Shown here: piece by piece, positions 24,872-32,962 of the stretch | Numbering within the stretch: position 1 is the stretch's first letter | Layout: the number at the start of each line of letters is the position of its first letter | NCBI GenBank assembly: GCA_016288755.1 | Contig: JAEELE010000109.1 | Location: 1-36,300, forward strand | Length of the DNA: 36,300 bases | DNA from: Oscillospiraceae bacterium | Lineage (GTDB): Bacteria > Bacillota > Clostridia > Oscillospirales > Ruminococcaceae | Reading direction: 5' to 3' | Translations under genes and position numbers: made by a program | Notes under the pieces: model-generated | Database searches by the model: none | What the model was told of the DNA's origin: nothing | Seen by the model: only the letters and a program-made list of their open reading frames with translations

Positions 24872-26449
24872 ATGACTGTACACGAATATTTCAAGGACTC
24901 GGATGATCTGAAGGCGTCGGACGTATACGTTCCGCGCGAGCCTGAGCCACAAAAGGCAGAATGCGGTTATTTCGTTCCGCATTTTGATCTGACCCGTGAA
25001 CAGGCAAAGGCGCAGGGCTGGCATTACAGGATCAAGTCCGGCGGCAGACTGCGGATCACGCATTATACCGGCACAGAACGCGAAGTCGTGGCGCCCCATA
25101 GCATCGGCGGATATATCACGAACGAGATCGGAAAGGGAGCCTTTGCCGACGTGAATGCCGATATCATATTTTTGCCCGACAGCGTCAAGGAGATCGGTGA
25201 GGGCTGTTTTTCCGGGAGCAGCATCCGGCGTGCGGTGCTTCCGGAAGGCGTGACCGCGCTTCCGGACAAGTGCTTCTTCGGCTGCAAACAGCTCGAAAGC
25301 GTCCGGCTTCCCCGGTATCTGAGGGGGATCGGAAACAGGGCGTTCATGTACTGCGAAAAAATCAGGGAATTCACCGTCACAGACAGTATGCGGGAATTCG
25401 GCGAGGAGATCTTCCGTGCCAGCGGACTGGAGCAGTTTTATGCGAGGCGGGGAAAGCCCTTCCGTTTTAACGGCAGCATCTTCATCGGTACGCCGCTGCA
25501 CCTGAATCATTCTCTGATCATCGAGCCGACAACCGAAAACACGAACGATTACAAGGTGCTGCTCGTCGGCTCGATGAAGACTGTGCGCTTTCCCAAGGGC
25601 GCGCATGCGGTGTTCATGGATCAGTCCGTTCAGCACGGCTGCAGCCTTGATCTATCGAAATGCAGCAGCGTTGATTTCACCTACAATTCATTCGCCTGTA
25701 AGCGGAACAGCTGGGGCTTGGTCACTTCACACAGTCTGGTCAATATTATCATGCCATACGCTGCAAGAGCGTATCTCCCGTATTATGTGCACGCATATTA
25801 CCCCGACGGAAGCATATACCCGCACACAAGCTGGTTTACCGATGTGCGGATCACCGGAGACTCGGCGTATCTGAAGCCAAGGAACAACCGGATGCCGGAG
25901 TATTGCTTTACAGACCTTGATTTCAGGAAAAACGAGCTCAGGCGTCTTGTGATAGACGGCGGGACAAGCCGGATTGAGTATGAGCCCAATGCGATCCGAA
26001 GCGGCCGCATTCGAAGCGTTGCCGTCAAGGGCAATCTTCACGGCACCGGACCCCTGTTCGCAGACAGCTGCTGTAGGCTGGAACGGGTGACGCTCGGCGG
26101 GTTTACCGTTTGTATCCCGCCCGGAAACCGCAAAGTCCACAGGGTCCTGCTCGGTGCTTTCCGCGATGCGGACGGTTATCCGTGCAGATGCTTTGACAGC
26201 AGCGTGTACGACAGGGTCTTCACTGAGCCGCCGAAAAGCTGGGGCTGCTCCGAATTGAAAAGGCTGAGCCAAAGGCAGCTGATCATGATCGCCGTGGCTG
26301 TGCTGCGCAGCTCGCCGGCTCTGTTTCCGAATCGTGAGATGTATGCCGACTATCTCAGATCGCACAAACGCTATGCAGAACTGCTGTCCGGCAAGCTGCC
26401 GAATGAGTATGCGTTTATTCTGAAAAACTTATATGAGACGGGACTGTGA
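24872..26449 (+). CDS. Cytoplasmic leucine-rich repeat protein
   Basis: A 525-residue protein; ATG at 24872 with GAGGTG 5 nt upstream. It has no signal peptide or membrane segment, unlike the secreted BspA-type proteins elsewhere in the window. Residues of about 75-200 are LRR_5-type repeats (IIFLPDSVKEIGEGCFSGSS, VTALPDKCFFGCKQLESVRL). A second beta-rich stretch lies at about 230-430, and a helical C-terminus (about 455-525) contains LSQRQLIMIAVAVLRSS. It forms an operon with the zinc-ribbon SDR. Pairing an intracellular LRR protein with an SDR suggests a protein complex or modification system, but I cannot assign a function. Confidence 0.75.
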   Translation: MTVHEYFKDSDDLKASDVYVPREPEPQKAECGYFVPHFDLTREQAKAQGWHYRIKSGGRLRITHYTGTEREVVAPHSIGGYITNEIGKGAFADVNADIIFLPDSVKEIGEGCFSGSSIRRAVLPEGVTALPDKCFFGCKQLESVRLPRYLRGIGNRAFMYCEKIREFTVTDSMREFGEEIFRASGLEQFYARRGKPFRFNGSIFIGTPLHLNHSLIIEPTTENTNDYKVLLVGSMKTVRFPKGAHAVFMDQSVQHGCSLDLSKCSSVDFTYNSFACKRNSWGLVTSHSLVNIIMPYAARAYLPYYVHAYYPDGSIYPHTSWFTDVRITGDSAYLKPRNNRMPEYCFTDLDFRKNELRRLVIDGGTSRIEYEPNAIRSGRIRSVAVKGNLHGTGPLFADSCCRLERVTLGGFTVCIPPGNRKVHRVLLGAFRDADGYPCRCFDSSVYDRVFTEPPKSWGCSELKRLSQRQLIMIAVAVLRSSPALFPNREMYADYLRSHKRYAELLSGKLPNEYAFILKNLYETGL

Positions 26450-26505
26450 GGCAGAACCGATAACGGATCGCGGCGCCGATATTTGAGCAAACCGTCGGGT
26501 TGTGC

Positions 26506-26600
26506 TCGATGCCGGGAACGGCGAATCAGCTGAAACAGTGATCCGGGCGAATAGGGGAGCGGCTTCGATCCGGTATCCCATGCACACAAATATCAAACGA
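26506..26600. repeat. Diverged intergenic repeat, copy 2
   Basis: Shares GATGCCGGG, GGCGAATCA, CTGAAAC and GGCGAATAGGGGAGCGGCT with 28857-28935 in the same order, and other blocks with 18612-18690. Confidence 0.6.
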
Positions 26601-26624
26601 ATGAGGGAGCGCAGGCTCCCTCAT
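26601..26624 (+). terminator. Hairpin after the SDR-LRR operon
   Basis: ATGAGGGAGC (26601-26610) / GCTCCCTCAT (26615-26624), 10-bp arms with GCAG loop; only a short T tract follows. The same stem type recurs at 28936-28957. Confidence 0.5.
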
Positions 26625-26626
26625 TT

Positions 26627-26756
26627 CAGTCTGTAGATAAAGTGTCTCCGACGGATTGATATTGAGGGACTCCCGCACGCTTCGCTATGAGTTTGCAGGC
26701 AAACTCACCTCAAACTCCCGCGTAAGGGACTGCGTCCCTTACGAATCCCATTATGA
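26627..26756. repeat. Perfect 130-bp inverted repeat, left arm
   Basis: Base for base the reverse complement of 27906-28035, by direct comparison. It contains its own palindromes: TGAGTTTGC/GCAAACTCA (26688-26707) and GTAAGGGAC/GTCCCTTAC (26722-26742). Confidence 0.95.
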
Positions 26757-26869
26757 TGAAAATGGCGTATCAGCGTCAAAATCACATATAATGGGATTCC
26801 AAAGGGGTAGTACCCCTTTGGCAGGGGCGCGGGGACAGAGTCCCCGCAAAATGTGCCGCAGGCACATGA
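26757..26869. repeat. Modular nested-palindrome element, distal modules (copy B)
   Basis: Continues the left inverted-repeat arm with further hairpins: 26800-26820 (10-bp arms), 26829-26847 (8-bp arms) and 26851-26867 (7-bp arms). Module order matches copy A at 14530-14698 in reverse orientation. Confidence 0.65.
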
Positions 26870-26880
26870 AATATACTTTT

Positions 26881-27078
26881 TCGACAAGCAGAGTCGGCAA
26901 GTCGCAGCAGATACGCAAGCGGGTTCTGCTCCAAAGTGAAATGTCTGCCGTTGTTGAAAGCATCTGCTTCGTATTGGTTTGTGTTCGTGACGGAGAATTT
27001 ATAGAAGCTGTTGTGCAGCAGGATCGCCGTCAGCGCGTGGGTGTGCATCTGCGAGAGATTTTCTGCATTCAGCTCCAC
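26881..27078 (-). pseudogene. Fragment resembling an HD-domain protein
   Basis: The minus strand encodes about 66 residues with LSQMHTHALTAILLHNSFYK and, later, LEQNPLAYLLRLADSA. Both resemble the His-rich helix and the HPLAYLLRLADEL segment of HD-superfamily phosphohydrolase-like proteins. It has no start or end of its own and runs into repeat element B downstream. I read it as an internal gene fragment cut off by the repeat. The family call rests on two short motifs only. Confidence 0.35.
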
Positions 27079-27197
27079 GGATCGGTGTCCCCAATATCAA
27101 TCCGTCGAAGATACCAACGGTTATATTATACACTCATGCGGGAATTGGTAAATCGACAGCATATTGTCTTTCATTCGCGAAAAAATTGTGAAAGATG

Positions 27198-27226
27198 TTG
27201 ACTTGCGCGCCCTGATGTGCTAAAAT
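27198..27226 (+). promoter_or_regulatory. SigmaA promoter of the short dockerin gene
   Basis: TTGACT (27198-27203), 17-bp spacer, TAAAAT (27221-27226), inside the inverted-repeat-bounded segment. Confidence 0.7.
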
Positions 27227-27303
27227 TAAACTGGATTACGTTTTGAAAAAGCGTTTTCCCGGCATAATGCGATCGCTATCCCTGACAGCTTTGCAGATAC
27301 AGT

Positions 27304-27798
27304 ATGAATAATATGCACTTCGTGAAGGAGGTGATCGACTGTGTCCGCCTGATCTCCGGACACAGCGCTTTCCCGTTCCGGAGCCGTATCCGGAAGCAGT
27401 GCCCATTCAACGGAATATCGCACGAAATGAAGGAATGCAAAACCACGGTCACAACTGACAGCACCGGTACGACCACGGAAACCACAGTCACGACCGACAG
27501 CACCGGTACGACCACGGAAACCACAGTCACGACCGACAGCACCGGTACGACCACGGAAACCACGGTCACAACCGGTACGACCACAGAACAGCAGGCACCG
27601 AAGGACGGCGATGTCAACGGTGACGGAGAAGTCACGATTGCCGATGCCGTGCTGCTGGTGCGGTTTGTGACCGAGGACGGCACATTGACCGCCGAGCAGA
27701 TCCGCTGCATCATGGATCATAAGCCTGATCAGAACGGTGACGGTCAGGTCACGGTCATGGATGTGGCAGTGCTGCTGAAGGCGCTTTCCGAAAGCTGA
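27304..27798 (+). CDS. Short Thr-rich linker plus dockerin protein, possibly decayed
   Basis: Up to 164 residues. A Thr-rich linker made of 13-residue repeats (TTVTTDSTGTTTE) leads into a type I dockerin (DVNGDGEVTIADAVLLVRFV; second loop DQNGDGQVT). There is no signal peptide in this frame and no convincing ribosome site before the ATG at 27304, so the start is uncertain. A signal-peptide-like start (KKRFPGIMRSLSLTAL) lies in another frame just upstream (about 27244-27290), suggesting a frameshift or deletion removed the link between export signal and dockerin. A good promoter (27198-27226) and a hairpin terminator bracket it. It may be a 3' remnant of a longer cellulosomal protein. Confidence 0.55.
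   Translation: MNNMHFVKEVIDCVRLISGHSAFPFRSRIRKQCPFNGISHEMKECKTTVTTDSTGTTTETTVTTDSTGTTTETTVTTDSTGTTTETTVTTGTTTEQQAPKDGDVNGDGEVTIADAVLLVRFVTEDGTLTAEQIRCIMDHKPDQNGDGQVTVMDVAVLLKALSES
27442..27588 (+). repeat. 39-bp tandem repeats in the linker
   Basis: Three full units (27442-27480, 27481-27519, 27520-27558) plus a partial one. Each encodes 13 residues, so length change keeps frame. Confidence 0.9.
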
Positions 27799-27857
27799 CC
27801 TGATCCGGATGCGATCATAAAGGTCAGGCGGAAGAGATGATATGAGCATCAGAAGAA

Positions 27858-27884
27858 CCCCGCTGTTCAAACAGAGCAGCGGGG
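27858..27884 (+). terminator. Hairpin after the short dockerin gene
   Basis: CCCCGCTG (27858-27865) / CAGCGGGG (27877-27884); a loose T-rich tract follows. Confidence 0.55.
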
Positions 27885-27905
27885 TCCCATTTATCTCAAT
27901 TTACC

Positions 27906-28035
27906 TCATAATGGGATTCGTAAGGGACGCAGTCCCTTACGCGGGAGTTTGAGGTGAGTTTGCCTGCAAACTCATAGCGAAGCGTGCGGGAGTCCCTCAA
28001 TATCAATCCGTCGGAGACACTTTATCTACAGACTG
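27906..28035. repeat. Perfect 130-bp inverted repeat, right arm
   Basis: Exact reverse complement of 26627-26756. The enclosed segment is 1149 bp. The match ends abruptly on both sides. Confidence 0.95.
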
Positions 28036-28069
28036 TGATGCCCGTTCACTCGGGAACGGGAATCTGTTG

Positions 28070-28693
28070 TCATTCTGCGCCGAGGCTTTTCAGCAGGGCT
28101 TCTAAATCCAGAATCGTGACCTGACCGTCTTCGTTAAAATCCGGCCCGGCCCTGAGCATCCATTTGATCTGCGCATCGGTCAGCCAGATATCCTCCGAAA
28201 TAAACCGCGCCAGCAGCACGGCATCTGAAATGCCGATTTCGCTGATCTCGCAGGAAGGATTCAGGAGCGTCGCCCCGGCAAGCTGCTCGCAGCCTGCAAA
28301 GGCATATTTTGCGATGATCTCCGTGCTCTGCGGGATCGTGATATCGGTGATCTGCGACTCCCTGAACGCACATGCGCCTATCTCCCTGACGCCGCTGCCA
28401 AGATCAATCTCCGTGATCCCATTACAACAGCCGAACGCCCTGCTTTCAATGACGTCGAGAATGTCTGGAAATATCAGTGCCGTCAGCCCCGTGCACTGAA
28501 AGAACGCCTCGCTGCAGATACGGGTCAGGCTCTCCGGAAACCGGATCGCGGTCAGTCCCTCACAAAACCGGAAAGCGTGGGATTCGATCGTTTCAACGCT
28601 GCTGCCGAGCTGTATCTCTGCAAGCTTGTTGGTTGATGCGCGTAATGACGTGTTTCTGTTGCACAGAATCGCCGATTTAGGATGGGGAGTCAT
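28070..28693 (-). pseudogene. 5'-truncated LRR protein fused to a damaged dockerin
   Basis: The open frame holds about 207 codons. From about residue 27 it encodes LRR_5-type repeats (LAEIQLGSSVETIESHAFRF and onward), then a dockerin whose first calcium loop is missing: the text jumps from LRR sequence (NPSCEISEIG) into ISDAVLLARFISED. The second loop (DFNEDGQVT) is intact. No signal peptide and no ribosome site are visible at the 5' end, and the first 25 residues look unrelated to LRRs. It is probably the 3' end of a secreted LRR-dockerin gene, truncated and internally deleted. Part-dockerins can still bind weakly, but function is doubtful. Confidence 0.6.
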
Positions 28694-28856
28694 CCCGGGG
28701 AATATTCACAGGACACTGCGTCTGCGTGAAAGAGCCCCCTCACTGAAAACATTGACACAGGATATTCGCTTCTGCCTAGGGTTGGAAGCGGCGAAGGAAC
28801 GGTACATCGGAAAATGAATAGACAGAGAAGCAGCTGCTCCGGTCGTGGCAATCGAT

Positions 28857-28935
28857 GCCGGGCATGGCGAATCAACTGAAACGAAAATCGGGCGAATAGG
28901 GGAGCGGCTGCTGAACAGGATGCCGATAAATGAAT
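28857..28935. repeat. Diverged intergenic repeat, copy 3
   Basis: Same orientation and block order as 26506-26600 (GATGCCGGG, GGCGAATCA, GGCGAATAGGGGAGCGGCT), again ending at a GAGGGAGC hairpin. 28694-28856 shows no gene. Confidence 0.6.
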
Positions 28936-28957
28936 GAGGGAGCCCGAAGGCTCCCTC
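28936..28957 (-). terminator. Terminator of the Ig-array protein gene
   Basis: GAGGGAGCC (28936-28944) / GGCTCCCTC (28949-28957), 12 bp after the stop on the minus strand, then ATTCATTTAT. Confidence 0.6.
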
Positions 28958-28969
28958 GTTCGCGCAGGA

Positions 28970-30585
28970 TTATTTGACTGTCAGTTTTGCTGCGGTGGAG
29001 TTGGTGGTGCCGCTGTTGCCGTCGGTGATGACGCAGCGATACTGCCAGCCGTTGTAGGTCGACTTTGCGTTGATGCTCAGAGTTGCGGCGGTAGCGCCGG
29101 ATGCGCCGGAGTTCTTCCAGCCGTCGCCGGAATTGTACTGCCACTGATACTTGAGGTTCACGCCGGTTGCCGCGACCGTGAACTTTGCGGTCATGCCTGC
29201 CGTTGCGGTGACGCTTGCGGGCTGGGTCGTGATCTTGGTCTTGATCATCAGGGTCGCTGCAGACGAGGTGACCTTGTTGCTGTTGCCGTCTGTCACGATG
29301 CAGCGATACTGATAACCGTTGTACGCGACCTTTGCGCTGATGCTCAGGGTTGCGGTCGTTGCGCCGGATGCGCCGGAATTCTTCCAGCCGTCGCCTGCGT
29401 TATACTGCCACTGATAGCTGAGGTTCACGCCGGTTGCAGTGACCGTGAATTTCGCGGTGTCGCCGACTGCTGCGGAGACATTCGCGGGCTGCGCGGTGAT
29501 CGCCGCCTTGATCTTCAGTGTCGCCACAGAAGAGGTTGCCGTTGCGCTGTTCGCGTCAGTGATGACGCAGCGGTACTTCCAGCCGTTATAAGTGGTCTTC
29601 GCATTAATGCTCAGGGTTGCGGTGGTCGCACCGGATGCGCCGGAATTCTTCCAGCCGTCGCCGGAATTGTACTGCCACTGATATTTCAGTCCTGCGCCGG
29701 TTGCTGCGACCGTGAATTTCGCAGTGCTGCCGACGGTCGTGTTGACGCCGTTGGGCTGCGTGGTGATGGTCGTCTTGACCTTGAGTGTTGCTGCGCTCGA
29801 ATAAGTCTTGGTGCCGTTGGCGTCGGTGATGACGCAGCGGTACTTGTAGCCGTTGTAGCCGGCTGCCGTGTTGATGGTGAGCGTCGTGGTCTTGGCGCCG
29901 GTCGCGTTGGAGGTTGCCCAGCCGTCGCCCTTGTTGTACTGCCACTGGTAGGTGAGCCCTGCGCCCGTTGCCGCGACGGTGAACTTCGCCGCTTCGCCGA
30001 CCGGCTTGGTGAGACCTGTCGGCTGCGCGGTGATCTTCGTCTTGACCTTGAGCGTTGCCGCCGAGGAGGTCTGCGGCTGGTTGTTCGTGTTGTTGATGAC
30101 GCAGCGGTACTGGTAGCCGTTGTAGCCTGCCGCCGTGTTGATGCTGAGTGTGTTGGTCTTCGCGCCGGTGGCGTTGGAGGTCTTCCAGCCGTCGCCCTTG
30201 TTGTACTGCCACTGATACGTTAAGCCCACGCCGGATGCCGCCACGGTAAACTTTGCCACTTCGCCGATCGCTGCGGTGACGCTTGCGGGCTGCTCGGAAA
30301 TCTTCGTCTTGACCTTGAGCATGACCTCATTGGAGATCGTCTGCTCGCCGGATGCGCTTGTGACGATGCAGCGGTACTTGTTGCCGTTTCTGCCGGTGGT
30401 GATCGGGATGCTCAGGGTGTTTGTGGTCGCGCCGTCGCCGCCGGAATTCTTCCAGCCGCTGCCGCTGTTCATCTGCCACTGATAGGTGAGACCTTCACCC
30501 TCGGCGGTCAGGCTGAATTTCGCGGTGTAGCCCAGCACATTGGTCTGGTTGTGCGGCTGTGCGGTGATCTTCAGCTTGATCGGGG
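28970..30585 (-). repeat. Six tandem Ig-domain DNA repeats
   Basis: Units of about 265-270 bp with long identical blocks, notably around YQWQYNxGDGWK and TATLSINAK, indicating recent duplication or gene conversion. Confidence 0.8.
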
Positions 30586-32464
30586 AGAACAGGATCACCG
30601 AAGGAATGATTTCTTCCTGGGACTCAGTGATGACGCGCGCGTTGCCTTTCGAATTGAAGTATGCGCGGATGCCCTGCGGGGAGGACATTTCGCAGCCTTC
30701 ATAGTCAGCGCCGCCGTACCAGCCAAACATGACAGTGCAGTCTTCCTCTGTGGAAATGTTCAGCGTCGAATTGCGAACAACGAGCTTCTGGAAGTCACCG
30801 TTTGCGCTGACGCCGCTCTCTTTTCCGTAAATATCGGCATTGATGCCGCTGAATGTCAGTGTTTTTTCTGCGGAGTCTGAGCTATACCAGATTCCGTATT
30901 CGTTGCTGTCGACTGTCAGCTTGCCGGAGCCGGTGAAGGTCATGTTTTCCGACGAGTTGATCACGTCATATATGGAGAAGAAGGTTCTCAGTGTCGCGTC
31001 CTTGTCCACGCTGACCGTCAGATCCTCTATCGCGTTGTTCAGCAAAACCGCACCGGCGCTTGCGACATTGCCCTTGACATGCAGGGTATTTGTATCCTCG
31101 TCGTAGGAAAGTGCGCCGTTTCCGAAAATGTTATTTGCGGTGACGTCGTTGACGCGCTTGCCGGAGATAAAGAGCGGGAAATACCCGACCGTGCCGTTCC
31201 TGCGGATATCCACTTCATCTGCAGGGGATTGATCGCCGCTGTAGAAGCCGCCGGTGGTCTGGTCATTATGTGTATAATCATAGCAGTGATCCAGCGTGAC
31301 GCCGTCGCCGAAGCCGAAGATGGCGCCGCAGTTGCCGCCCGATGCATAGACCTTGGAATTGACGATCTTCAGGCTGTCATAATCGCTGTTCGGATAGTTG
31401 CCGACGATGCCGTACTGACCGTTCGCACTCACTTCGGTGTCGAGAATCTGCAGATTGGCGTCGCGGTCCACGTCGATTCCCGCAGTATACCCGGTGACAG
31501 ACAGCTTCTTGTCCTGTGCGCCCGTGATCACGGTATTTGTCGAGACCGCAATGCCTGCATGGCCCGTGGATTCAAGAGTTGAATCCGCAGTCGTGAAGAT
31601 CACGAGGCTGTTGACGCCCGTGTTCGAGATGACCGTGCTGCTGCAGGTGTAGTCGCCTCTGACAAAGAGCATTTTGCTGCCCGGGTCATAGGCGAAGACG
31701 CCGTTTCCGAGAACGTCGTTCTGATTGAGATCGGTCACCGGATCGCCCGCAATGTAGAGCGGATAGGTGACACCTGGCTTGCTGATCGTGACCTCCTTGG
31801 CTGCTTCTTCATCCAAGCCGATATAAGCACTGCCGATGTCTTTCGTCCGAATCTCTGCGCCCTCGGGAGAAGTGATTGCTGAGGCATACATCGAAATGCC
31901 GCTGCCGAAGTCGCAGACCGCGCCGTAACGGCCGGTCGCATGCACGCTGCTGTTTGAGATATACAGAGTCTCATTATACATGTCGGCGGTGATGCCGTAA
32001 GAATAGCCGAGTGCATCGACATCTGCGCCACGGAGTGTCAGCGTCAGGCTGCCTGATGCATAAATACCCGTATTGCCCTTCACGGTCAGCTTGCCCGGAC
32101 CGGTGATCGTGGTATCCGCTTCCAATAGGATACAGGTGTTAGAGCCGTTGTCCAGTGTGACATCCTGCGCGGTGTTGATTGTCAGACCGCTGATCTTGCT
32201 AACGATGATTCTTTCGGAATCATCTTGATAGCTGCCGTTGATATTCAGCGTGTTTGTGCCGGGCTGAAACGAGAAGATGCCGTTGCCGAGAATGTCATCG
32301 CAGTTGCCGGAATCAACCTGTGTGCCGGCAATGGTGAGGTCGTATGCCTCGCCCGCAGCCGCGGGGAGTGCCGGCAGTGCAGGCAGAGCCAGTGCTGCCG
32401 TCGCCAGCGCTGAGATGCCGCTCAGCAGTCTGCCGAAGAAGGACCGGGGTTTTGCATGTGTCAT
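28970..32464 (-). CDS. Secreted beta-helix and Ig-like array protein
   Basis: 1164 residues. The ATG at 32464 is preferred, with AAAGG 9 nt upstream; the ATG at 32473 abuts that site. A signal peptide covers about residues 1-37. Residues of about 38-625 comprise three related blocks of about 190 residues, each opening with a motif like LTIAGTQV ... ILGNGIFSF and continuing as parallel beta-helix-like repeats. Residues of about 628-1164 are six Ig-like domains of about 90 residues (AKFTVAATG, YQWQYNSGDGWKNSG, YRCVITD). There is no dockerin, LPXTG or membrane anchor, so it is released or held non-covalently. Adhesion or carbohydrate binding is likely; no catalytic site was recognised. Confidence 0.8.
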   Translation of the reverse strand: MTHAKPRSFFGRLLSGISALATAALALPALPALPAAAGEAYDLTIAGTQVDSGNCDDILGNGIFSFQPGTNTLNINGSYQDDSERIIVSKISGLTINTAQDVTLDNGSNTCILLEADTTITGPGKLTVKGNTGIYASGSLTLTLRGADVDALGYSYGITADMYNETLYISNSSVHATGRYGAVCDFGSGISMYASAITSPEGAEIRTKDIGSAYIGLDEEAAKEVTISKPGVTYPLYIAGDPVTDLNQNDVLGNGVFAYDPGSKMLFVRGDYTCSSTVISNTGVNSLVIFTTADSTLESTGHAGIAVSTNTVITGAQDKKLSVTGYTAGIDVDRDANLQILDTEVSANGQYGIVGNYPNSDYDSLKIVNSKVYASGGNCGAIFGFGDGVTLDHCYDYTHNDQTTGGFYSGDQSPADEVDIRRNGTVGYFPLFISGKRVNDVTANNIFGNGALSYDEDTNTLHVKGNVASAGAVLLNNAIEDLTVSVDKDATLRTFFSIYDVINSSENMTFTGSGKLTVDSNEYGIWYSSDSAEKTLTFSGINADIYGKESGVSANGDFQKLVVRNSTLNISTEEDCTVMFGWYGGADYEGCEMSSPQGIRAYFNSKGNARVITESQEEIIPSVILFSPIKLKITAQPHNQTNVLGYTAKFSLTAEGEGLTYQWQMNSGSGWKNSGGDGATTNTLSIPITTGRNGNKYRCIVTSASGEQTISNEVMLKVKTKISEQPASVTAAIGEVAKFTVAASGVGLTYQWQYNKGDGWKTSNATGAKTNTLSINTAAGYNGYQYRCVINNTNNQPQTSSAATLKVKTKITAQPTGLTKPVGEAAKFTVAATGAGLTYQWQYNKGDGWATSNATGAKTTTLTINTAAGYNGYKYRCVITDANGTKTYSSAATLKVKTTITTQPNGVNTTVGSTAKFTVAATGAGLKYQWQYNSGDGWKNSGASGATTATLSINAKTTYNGWKYRCVITDANSATATSSVATLKIKAAITAQPANVSAAVGDTAKFTVTATGVNLSYQWQYNAGDGWKNSGASGATTATLSISAKVAYNGYQYRCIVTDGNSNKVTSSAATLMIKTKITTQPASVTATAGMTAKFTVAATGVNLKYQWQYNSGDGWKNSGASGATAATLSINAKSTYNGWQYRCVITDGNSGTTNSTAAKLTVK

Positions 32465-32767
32465 GTTTTTCATCCTTTCTGTGTAATATAGTGTGTACCG
32501 GGTATTTCCGTGCATGTGAGGGGGTCGGCCTCTGTTTCCGACCGTGCATCCTTTCTCCGTTGTTTCCGGGCTGCACCGTGCGCCCCCTGACTGAGCGCAG
32601 CATGCAGTGATTAACACTATTATAACAGATTACTTACAGAAATTCAAGTGCTATGCATAGTTATTTTGCGCACAAAGTTCAGAAACAGGCAGTTTTCCGG
32701 TAATTATCGTACAATGTCTCCCCGCATGCACGGGGAGCTCTGTTCGTTTTTGCCGGATTCATGCCTT
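32465..32767. other. Intergenic region
   Basis: It holds the leader of the Ig-array gene and a CTCCCCG/CGGGGAG hairpin near 32717-32736. No gene is seen. A clear promoter for the Ig-array gene was not found. Confidence 0.4.
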
Positions 32768-32946
32768 TTACTGCTTCAGCGTCAGGCAGTTCAGACCGAT
32801 TGAACTGACATATTCCGCATGACCCATCACCCTCCGCAGACCGATGTGTGCGGTCGGATCCTCCTCCTTCCGGTGCCCATATAAACGCGGCGGTTATAGA
32901 CCGTTTCAAAGAAATCATACAGCGGGGAAACCTTGTCCCAGAACAT
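32768..32946 (-). pseudogene. Internally deleted methyltransferase-like relic
   Basis: A well-placed AAGGAG precedes the ATG at 32946. The first residues (MFWDKVSPLYDFFETVYN) resemble the N-terminus of class I SAM-dependent methyltransferases, but the frame stops after 38 codons. In another frame it closes with MGHAEYVSSIGLNCLTLKQ and TAA at 32770-32768. The core of the enzyme (about 150 residues, including the glycine-rich SAM motif) is absent. It starts 16 bp behind the permease fragment, so the two were probably an operon. Confidence 0.45.
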
Positions 32947-32962
32947 GATCATTCTCCTTCCG

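Noticed and set aside
27325-27336. 12-base match to the anti-Shine-Dalgarno (AAGGAGGTGATC)
   Set aside because: The following GTG at 27341 is out of frame with the dockerin sequence and meets TGA within three codons; probably a relic or chance.
27442-27588. Repeats as a possible CRISPR array
   Set aside because: Units are directly adjacent without spacers and encode an in-frame Thr-rich linker.
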